DNA of 12,944 nt from Isohypsibius dastychi (lineage: Eukaryota > Tardigrada > Eutardigrada > Parachela > Isohypsibiidae), in contig JAQIWT010001030.1 in NCBI GenBank assembly GCA_034696485.1, positions 1 through 12,944 of the forward strand. The letters are read 5' to 3'. Shown in pieces: positions 7,252 through 12,944 of the stretch. The notes under the pieces were generated by a model, which saw only the letters and a program-made list of their open reading frames with translations, was not told the DNA's origin and searched no databases. Position numbers and translations under genes: made by a program. Positions within the stretch are counted from its first letter, which is position 1, and each line of letters opens with the position of its first letter.

Positions 7252-9500
7252 TTATATTAGTCTTCCTACCGATTCAAGTACTTGTTCAATCGTTTGGTCC
7301 CCCGATTGCAGAAGTTTTTTCCCCAGTAGATAAATCAAGCTGCTTCCGTTGAACATCCTTTGATTCGCTTCGTTGACGCGCGAGACCATTCCTGAAAGAG
7401 GGAGACATTAGTATCATTGTTTTCTCCAGAGAACAAATGTTACCCGGTAATGCGGAGAAGATAGTAAGCTGATTGGGGCGACCTCTCTGCGGGCTGCTGC
7501 TCACTGACTCCTCGGAATCTAAACCGTGCTTACTTGACTCTGGGTAGATCATGGTTCAATAAAGAAGTCCTACCCCCACGGCACATATCCAGAATTGTGA
7601 TTTTTGGCTTTCCGGCCAGCGCCATACACTGCTCATCAGACAAGGTATCCTCTACAAACGTAGCAGGGAACTTTTTACCATCAGAGCCAATGATTTGATC
7701 CCCCATGGCTCCATGACTGATTATGATAACCATCACAATATCGGGCGGACTAGGACCGCATGACACGCATTTCACAAACTCGACAAGGCATTCTCTCATT
7801 TCCTGCAAGAGAACAATCAATGTCACTTCACAGTAAATGCCGAGAATTGCGGTTGGATGGGTAATTTCCGTCTGTATTGTTCTGATGTTAGTCTGATGTA
7901 TGGTACACTCAAACTGCTCACAAGTTTGTGTTCCAGTACATCCAACCCAACGGTGTCTCGCTCTAGCTATAGCCCCCTGTTTTCTCAGACTGATTGGACA
8001 GTATCTAGTTCGGAAAACTGGCCAAATCGTCCCATTTTCATTATGGTTTGTATGAAAGTCATTTCTCACACTTTTCTATAGCTTTCTAATTAATTGTAAT
8101 AAACTTGGTTCTATATTTTCTTATCTGATTTATTGAGCGGGTACAAAATTTAATACATACAACCCGTCATCTTTCAACAGCAGTGCGCAGTTGCCCGCTA
8201 TGTTTCCATTACTTTGGAAATCCAAATCTGAGTACAATACTCAGCAAGCTTACCTACCTCAATGACAGAGACTCAGCATAATTTCTGCAATGCATGTTTC
8301 CTGCTGAATCTTGACCAAATGTCAAGATCCCCAGAATGACATGTCATTTTATGGTACTGACAGGACTTCGACTCAAAGTCTTTGACTGTCTGTTGCTCTT
8401 AAGCCTTGCGTCCATTCGATCTTCAAGCAGTTTGCAAACGAGTTGATACAGTAAAACCATTGTCTCTTGACAAAGCTAATGTTGTTCGGAGGGGGGGGGG
8501 GGGCTGCTGGTAGAATTCAAGTTTTGGAAATTCTTTGGGTTGAGAGATCCTCTTCGTTTTGCCAATGTTTACCCAGGCATTTATTTTAATGTGAACTGCA
8601 GAGCTTTTCTCTGCTCGCAAAATAAAATGTACTCACGCGCGCAGTCAAATTCCAGTGAATTTTCTCTTGAAAGAAGACAAAACCCATCCCATGCACCAGA
8701 TCCGCGGTTTCGAGAGCAGCTTTCGCTGCATACCGAATGACTTTAAAGCTGCCCGAAACCTGAGAAATATCTGCTTCATTCGCCAGCATTAAACACGCTC
8801 GGGTACCAGTCGTCCTATAGATTTCATTGTCCCCTGGCTGAGGTGCTCCACGTGGGAAGCTTGTCGGCGTTGCTGGAATATAGACTGACATTTTCCATCG
8901 TAGTCCAGCACCTACAATCAGTTTCACGATTAGTACCGATATTGATTCACTGGTTTCAGTCAGTAATCATGAGTAAAGATGTACGTCTCTATCTATGTAA
9001 CACAATATTCAAGATCACACAGCTCGTAAAACTACGGACCTGATGGTGGTACTCTGTGGATGTCTATTGCATCCAGGACCGAGTGAACAGCAACAGCAAA
9101 CCTCGCATCCATATACTGCAGAAAGTGAACTAGGCTCCTCATGCCATGGCGAGTTATAAACTCGAGCCCGAACAAATGGAACTCAGAGTCTTTTCCAGTT
9201 ATAAAATCCTGCAATTGTGAATACGGGGAGTAAGCAGCGCACTTGAGTGCAACAAAACTATAGAGGCCGGGGTCACTCACATAAGATTCCGAGCCCAAAG
9301 TCTGCCAAGAAAGCTGACTCACGGATCTGAATGTGTCCTCTTACATCACGATCAGTCCATTTCACAGCACAATTAGAGAAACTGGCCATGACAGTTTCAC
9401 GAATGATAACGGGAACAAAATTGTCTGTTCCAGTGCATCCAAGTTCTCGGAGTAGATCGCTTAAACGAGAAACATTTCCCAACAGCTGACTGGCGTTCAT
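7252..9500 (-). CDS. Divergent caspase-family protein with unknown N-terminal region
   Basis: Six exons on the minus strand: 9500-9345, 9301-9040, 8911-8637, 7802-7574, 7539-7444 and 7391-7252 (TAA). Introns are 43, 128, 834, 34 and 52 nt, all GT-AG with agreeing phases, giving 385 residues. The ATG at 9500 has A at -3, and an in-frame TAG lies upstream. Residues 1-139 are unrecognised. The p20 part includes YRTTGTRACLMLANEADISQ (171-190), MGFVFFQ, NLTAREM, IIISHGAMGD (His261) and GKPKITILDMCRG (Cys305). A Ser-rich linker of about 25 residues follows, then p10-type IFSALPG (334-340), VSRVN and FNGSSLIYLLGKKL. This order is diagnostic of caspases, cysteine proteases of cell death or inflammation that cut after Asp. 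Oddities are DMCRG instead of QACxG, RYAA in place of RSGT, and GSS in place of GSW. Activity and substrate preference may therefore be altered. Confidence 0.9.
7924..7946 (-). repeat. Short copy of caspase exon-1 sequence within the long intron
   Basis: TGTTCCAGTACATCCAA here matches TGTTCCAGTGCATCCAA at 9425-9442 with one mismatch over about 18 bases. Both can be read on the minus strand as GCTGT. It may be the remnant of an exon duplication, or chance. Confidence 0.3.
8491..8503. repeat. Poly-G run (13 G)
   Basis: A homopolymer inside the long caspase intron, preceded by CGGA. It could form a G-quadruplex-like structure and is prone to length errors. Confidence 0.95.
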
Positions 9501-10006
9501 CTTTGGACCTTTTTTCTTTGGAGATGATGCACGAAAAAAGCGATTTTTCGACTAAACAGTTTCAGAACTTGGGTGTAGCGATGGTCCTGAAAAAGAATGA
9601 CTGATAGGTGCTGTTGAAGAAGTGTCTGTCTCTGATTGGCTTATCTGCTGAATCATGTACAGTATCCGGGGTGCACGCCAATAAAACAATAGATTTCTGT
9701 TGTTATCTCAGACGCTGCCCAAAGAATCTTTCGTGATAACTTGGCGCAAACATGCTGATATGCGCGAGTGACATGGATTGTCAGCCGCACTGGTCAATCG
9801 GAGTCAGGCAAACCAGGGAAGTACCGGTTACTGCCATCACAGAGAAACGGGTTACCAGTTACCTATCGGAGGCTACACAAGCATGAGAACCGTGTTTCGT
9901 TCATCTTGGCAAGCGATAAAAACTATCGAAAGTTATTTTGGGATGTTGACGCATGATACTGGCTTGCAAACGGGACGATTGGATTGTTTTGTTTTGTGCC
10001 AACTAA
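9501..10006. other. Upstream region of the caspase gene
   Basis: On the minus strand a strong acceptor, CATTCTTTTTCAG (AG at 9588-9587), lies 86 nt before the caspase ATG, suggesting a 5' UTR exon or trans-splice site. The caspase frame continues upstream as FFRASSPKKKGPK to a TAG at 9554-9552. Beyond it the same frame reads back to MIQQISQSETDTSSTAPISH (ATG near 9655). On the plus strand, small frames (for example ATG near 9752, MLICASDMDCQPHWSIG) look weakly coding but match nothing I know. Confidence 0.35.
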
Positions 10007-10008
10007 AG

Positions 10009-10261
10009 TCTTCCTGATCACCGCAAGACCATCTCTGAATCCCAGGAATGGCCAGCGGCTCGCCAACACGGACTCCGACAGTTTAACCTTGAAAGTGGTT
10101 TCGAAGCATTTGTCTGGCTGCTATATTGATATTTGCTCATATTCTGATGCCAGATGAATAGTCATGGATCATGATATGCTTGCTGGATTGTTGTGACAGG
10201 GAACTCGTCTGGGAGATTCCAACTTCTACGATGAAGATATGCTTCCATCTCAACCTCTCAG
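10009..10261 (+). CDS. Two possible small exons of an unknown plus-strand gene
   Basis: The first piece starts after the acceptor GTGCCAACTAAAG at 10008 and reads LPDHRKTISESQEWPAARQH then GLRQFNLES before weak donors near 10095-10113. The second, 10200-10261, lies between acceptor GGATTGTTGTGACAG and donor CTCAG|GTTGGC and reads GTRLGDSNFYDEDMLPSQPL. Their composition (polar, acidic, Ser/Pro) resembles a disordered protein. Joins are not proven, because only a weak donor (TTT|GTCTGG) gives the right phase between them. No function can be named. Confidence 0.25.
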
Positions 10262-10692
10262 GTTGGCATAAAACCAAAATGTTATTTAACCTGTCTGTCA
10301 GGTTTCTTGTGGCTGCATTACTGAAGCGTGTGACCCTCGATTTCCAGGGGCAGTTTTGGTTCTTTAAACAGAGAGGCTCAAGATTTGGGGATTTTGATTG
10401 TCAGAAAGCAGATGGGGTTTTTGGATATATGTTTGTCATAGTTATAAATTATTTAACAGTGTTTAATAATAGTATTGTTAAATTCCGTTGTGCTTGTTTG
10501 TTTCCACGAACCTTTTTATTTTATACGAGATCCCACAGTTCACTGATTTTTCGAGCATTCAATATTGTTTTGCCATATCGTAATGTATTTGTTATAGTGA
10601 GAAGCAGGCAACCTGTTTCGTCTTCATTCACCTTTTCTGAATTTTGTTCAGTTTCAGTTCTAGTGTGTGCTTTCATTTGATGCATTTTGCAG
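10262..10692 (+). other. T-rich intron-like stretch
   Basis: Sequence rich in T and TTT on the plus strand, ending in a strong acceptor (TGATGCATTTTGCAG at 10692). An open frame of 169 codons crosses it, but its product is Phe/Val/Leu-rich from low-complexity T runs and it passes through good splice sites, so I read it as non-coding. Confidence 0.4.
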
Positions 10693-10941
10693 GCACCAAA
10701 CAATGATTTATAATCGGAGAAATGTTCGTCAACAGTTACCAAGCGGACCGCGGATTCGAACACTTCAAACTACAACACAAACTCATCGCGTGATGGAAAA
10801 GCCGCAGCACCCATCAACAATGAAAACTGGAACATCCGGCAGAGCACAAGTCCCGTCCCAAATCAGAACCACTACGGAAATGGAAGAGACAATTGTGGTA
10901 TTGTGGCTCACATCGACGGCGACATGAAACCGTCCAGCTGA
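10693..10941 (+). CDS. Possible exon, Asn/Ser-rich unknown protein
   Basis: Two plus-strand frames compete. The one in phase with the acceptor at 10692 and with the donor at 10261 gives a Thr/Gln-rich product ending at TGA 10927. The other, open from 10708 to TGA at 10941, reads DSNTSNYNTNSSRDGKAAAP, INNENWNIRQSTSPVPNQN and DNCGIVAHIDGDMKPSS, and looks more like a real disordered protein. It lacks a good acceptor in the right phase. Either one base is missing or added here, or one frame is a shadow. Function unknown. Confidence 0.3.
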
Positions 10942-11013
10942 AGTTGCCATCCCATACCCTCACACATTTCCGAGTATATTAAGTCGTCAGTTGAATGCGT
11001 ATTTTGGATTTAG

Positions 11014-11217
11014 TCGAATATGGTAGATTCAGAAGTGTATTCGACTAATTTCTCTAACTTTGGCTCAGCAGATACGTTGTATCCCGATTTCGGTATTGAA
11101 ACTCGCAGGGTTCTTACCCGTCATGGCTCATTCTCGCTTTTTCGGCTCTTCAATCACACCTTCCTCTCCAGAATCATTGCCACGTCTTTCGCGTTACCGA
11201 TGTTTGTAATTGGTTGA
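11014..11217 (+). CDS. Possible exon of an unknown plus-strand gene
   Basis: After acceptor-like TTTTGGATTTAG the frame reads SNMVDSEVYSTNFSNFGSAD then TLYPDFGIETR. A 62-nt GT-AG segment follows (AG|GTTCTTACC to CTTCCTCTCCAG, near 11110-11171). Past that acceptor three frames are partly open, and none is clearly better (for example NHCHVFRVTDVCNWL). No family is recognised. Confidence 0.25.
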   Translation, partial: SNMVDSEVYSTNFSNFGSADTLYPDFGIETRRVLTRHGSFSLFRLFNHTFLSRIIATSFALPMFVIG

Positions 11218-11781
11218 GCAATCGTTCTATTTGCCTGATGGCAGAGCGGCGTGGTATCAGCTCATGCCATATGGGTTAATGAGCGAAGCTTGAATTCGTA
11301 ATTGTAGAAACAGGACACAAGCGTTTAAATGTGATACCTTTTTTGCGAGTATCACCACAGCGAGCAGGTCGTTGATATGACTTTCTGCCACCAGAGTGGA
11401 AAAAATTTAAGGGAACGTCTGTGATTTGCGTACCGCTGGCAAATGGTTTAGCAAATGGGGGGGGGGGGGGGGTAGGTGCGTAGTGGTGGAGCCAAAATGA
11501 AATGTTTTCATGTTCAAACTTCGTGTCATTATCGAGGCAAAAGCTCCACAAAGGTGAGATTCAGCTTCAAACGAGTCTCACTGCCGATCAGAATGTTTTG
11601 CCCTAACGGTATTTGTACTCTGTTCGAATTGATATAGTGACATCACACAGCAACGCAGGGGTAAGTTTCGTTGAATGACAGCACGATACTTAAGAGACTT
11701 CTCGGGCCTCCTGTTGACTGATATGCTATGGAGAACCTGTTTGGGGATTGTTGTGGTTTCAGTCATCATGAAACAGACTGA
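11218..11781. other. Stretch with no supported gene
   Basis: It contains the 16-G run at 11457-11472. A minus-strand frame (11276-11551) is open for 91 codons, but it crosses the homopolymer (as Pro repeats) and resembles nothing known. A plus-strand frame at 11675-11857 includes hydrophobic residues followed by a strong acceptor, GATTGTTGTGGTTTCAG (11762), which may open the next exon. Confidence 0.4.
11457..11472. repeat. Poly-G run (16 G)
   Basis: The longest G run in the window, equal in length to the poly-C run at position 3. Confidence 0.95.
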
Positions 11782-12015
11782 GGTTCGCCATCTCAACCTT
11801 TGGGACCGCGATCAGGAAGACAAGCAGCATCTATTTCCCAGTTATCAAGAGAATTAAGTCATTCCGAAGTATCGTGTGCTTCGTCCTGCACTGATGTCCA
11901 TCAACTGCATTCACCGCGCAGTTTTTCGTCGCTGCAATATGAGGTCTCGGACTACGTCAGAGGTTCGCAAGAAATCATCCCGATACGGCCAGATGAAACA
12001 CGGGTTAGAAAATGA
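11782..12015 (+). CDS. Possible exon, Ser-rich unknown protein
   Basis: The frame is open for 77 codons after a TGA and ends in TGA at 12013-12015. It reads GSPSQPLGPRSGRQAASISQ, LSRELSHSEVSCASSCTDVH, QLHSPRSFSSLQYEVSDYV and EIIPIRPDETRVRK. The acceptor could be ACAGACTGAG at 11782. Ser/Arg/Pro-rich and probably disordered, it would carry many phosphorylation-type Ser-Pro sites; that is inference from composition. No domain is recognised. It may belong with the exon at 12319-12696 further along the same strand. Confidence 0.35.
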   Translation, partial: GSPSQPLGPRSGRQAASISQLSRELSHSEVSCASSCTDVHQLHSPRSFSSLQYEVSDYVRGSQEIIPIRPDETRVRK

Positions 12016-12318
12016 AATTCAATATACGCTAGATCAGGATTAATCCGTTGATTCGGAATTCTCTGTGTCTCGTAACAAAACAAGGGTAAAACGCTCCCTT
12101 GCAACGTTCATTCAAGTCAGAGGAAAACTCTAGGGCACATGTATTCTGTATTCTATTTCCTGTATGTATGCAAGGACCGACCGTTGCTCTGGAACTCCCC
12201 TCGAGGTTCAGTACTACCTAACCGAGTAGAAATCAGAAGCCAGCTGACTCATCCGGTGACAACGGGTTGGATGATACCGGACCGGAGTGTGGTGTAGGTA
12301 GAAACTCGCAGTTTTTGA
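12016..12318. other. Stretch with no supported gene
   Basis: No coding frame, repeat or clear signal was recognised. It may be an intron or an intergenic spacer between the two Ser-rich coding-like segments. Confidence 0.4.
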
Positions 12319-12696
12319 AACGGATATGTTGCGATTTTACGAGAAAGATTTCTTAGAATCGAGGAAAAGAACTTCCGGTTGTCACCGAGGTCTTCATGCC
12401 CACCTGAAACTGAGTCCCCGACTATCTCAGAGTGATCCAGTGTTACTCATGTGGATCAGGTCGGGATGTTTAACCCGAACCCGCCCACACAAAATGAGAT
12501 TTCTTTCGCTGAGATGAGGTTTGTCTGTTCGCAAGTATCCAAAGGCGGTGAGCCAATAGACTCAAAGCTGACAGACTCCACCGTTGATCGCAATCCAAGT
12601 CCGGAAAGCGAAAGCGAAAGCAAAGCTTTCATGAAAGAGTTGTTGATCGGCCGACAAAAAAAATCCCTCAAAACCACCATTAAGGGACCCAAATGA
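12319..12696 (+). CDS. Coding-like frame with one internal TGA, unknown protein
   Basis: One frame runs from 12319 to TGA at 12694-12696 with a single TGA at 12433-12435. Before it the product reads RERFLRIEEKNFRLSPRSSC then PPETESPTISE. After it: SSVTHVDQVGMFNPNPPTQN, EISFAEMRFVCSQVSKGGEP, DSTVDRNPSPESESESK and FMKELLIGRQKKSLKTTIKG. Both halves look protein-like and similar in composition. The TGA could lie in a very short intron (an acceptor GTGATCCAG sits right after it), or mark separate exons or decay. A GAAAGC hexamer repeat at 12604-12622 encodes the Glu-Ser run. AATAAA follows 165 nt after the last stop. No family is recognised. Confidence 0.4.
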
Positions 12697-12762
12697 TGAT
12701 CAGTTGAAGTTCGTGTTTAAGCTAGCGACAAAAATAGAATGGAGGTTTTCTGGTTTTAGACA

Positions 12763-12775
12763 CCCCCCCCCCCCC
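12763..12775. repeat. Poly-C run (13 C)
   Basis: A homopolymer in the presumed 3' UTR or flank of the last plus-strand gene. Confidence 0.95.
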
Positions 12776-12840
12776 TAAAAGCTGACCAATGCAAAAGGAA
12801 TATTTTGGGTTAGTGGCGTAGGTACTGCAAAGGCTGGGTA

Positions 12841-12858
12841 GTAAGTAAGTAAGTAAGT
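12841..12858. repeat. (GTAA)n microsatellite
   Basis: Four and a half perfect GTAA units, directly ahead of an AATAAA. Confidence 0.9.
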
Positions 12859-12860
12859 TT

Positions 12861-12866
12861 AATAAA
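12861..12866 (+). terminator. Polyadenylation signal
   Basis: AATAAA 165 nt after the TGA at 12696, on the same strand; probably the 3' end of the last plus-strand gene. Confidence 0.45.
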
Positions 12867-12936
12867 CTCTTCCTTGATTAGGAAGCAGTGACCTTATACC
12901 AGTCATGGTTTGGTAGTGCGAGAGTGCGGACGTTTT

Positions 12937-12944
12937 GGGGGGGG
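12937..12944. repeat. Poly-G run at the window end
   Basis: At least eight G, cut off by the end of the window. Confidence 0.9.

Larger units (their letters stand above)
7803..8636 (-). other. 834-nt caspase intron
   Basis: It runs from a strong donor (CGCGC|GTGAGTAC) to a strong acceptor (TTGTTCTCTTGCAG) and joins NLTAR to EMREC in phase 0, as caspase alignments expect. It is far longer than the other introns of the gene. It carries a 13-G run and, near its 3' end, a short segment similar to part of exon 1 (see 7924-7946). A frame reading GLDVLEHKL beside a GTGAGC donor could mimic a caspase strand, but it is not needed for the gene. Confidence 0.75.

Noticed and set aside
7905-7980. Caspase-like reading GLDVLEHKL followed by a GTGAGC donor
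   Set aside because: The exon at 8637-8911 already supplies the matching MGFVFFQ...NLTAR segment and joins in phase to 7802; this would duplicate it.
10171-10680. 169-codon plus-strand open frame
   Set aside because: The product is Phe/Val/Leu-rich from T-rich DNA and crosses good donor and acceptor signals; more likely intron.
11276-11551. 91-codon minus-strand frame across the poly-G run
   Set aside because: It depends on a homopolymer of uncertain length read as Pro repeats; no other support.
1-12944. Alternative nuclear genetic code with TAA as the only stop
   Set aside because: The well-defined caspase and kelch exons contain no in-frame TAG or TGA over several hundred codons, so reassignment is not needed; introns, decay or true stops explain the cases better.
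1-12944. tRNA, rRNA, CRISPR, attachment sites or bacterial operon signals
   Set aside because: None seen on reading both strands; the content is that of animal nuclear genes with introns.

Overview
The window looks like nuclear DNA of a compact invertebrate animal genome. It holds BTB/kelch-like, C2H2 zinc-finger, chromodomain-like and caspase genes. Coding frames are cut by many tiny GT-AG introns: 34, 35, 39, 43, 52 and 56 nt where reading phase, donor and acceptor all agree. Genes lie close together on both strands, and no bacterial operon, tRNA, rRNA or CRISPR array was seen. Such introns at moderate GC would suit a flatworm, a trichinellid nematode or another small-genome invertebrate; the sequence alone does not decide. 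All exon structures below were worked out by hand from reading phase and splice signals, without transcript data.

Left part (1-2970, + strand): the 3' half of a kelch-repeat gene (1014-2039, AATAAA at 2110), with possible BTB/BACK exons upstream at 228-551 and 816-1010. A gap rich in ACGTCA motifs follows, then an orphan, stop-containing C-terminal piece of a dihydroflavonol-reductase-like extended SDR (2568-2966).

Middle (3015-5990, - strand): a multi-finger C2H2 gene. One of its introns is almost entirely a 901-bp non-autonomous DNA transposon (3734-4634) with 30-bp inverted ends, an imperfect 8-bp target duplication and about a dozen internal copies of a GGGCAAAATAGTTGA motif. Several fingers have lost zinc ligands.

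Next (6183-6903, + strand): a four-exon gene for a 165-residue protein that reads as two tandem chromodomain-like units, facing away from the zinc-finger gene.

Right centre (7252-9500, - strand): the best-resolved gene, a six-exon caspase-family protein of 385 residues. It has the catalytic His and Cys, but the active-site motif is DMCRG instead of QACxG, several substrate-pocket residues are changed, and an unrecognised region of about 140 residues precedes the caspase domain.

Right end (10009-12696, + strand): coding-like pieces rich in Ser, Asn and Pro, possibly exons of one or more disordered proteins. Exon joins are unresolved, and an AATAAA lies at 12861. Five poly-G/poly-C runs (8 to 16 nt) punctuate the window, including both of its ends.

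The genes do not form an obvious pathway. The notable points are the divergent caspase, the transposon filling a zinc-finger intron, the chromodomain-like protein, and coding-like frames interrupted by single TAG or TGA codons.
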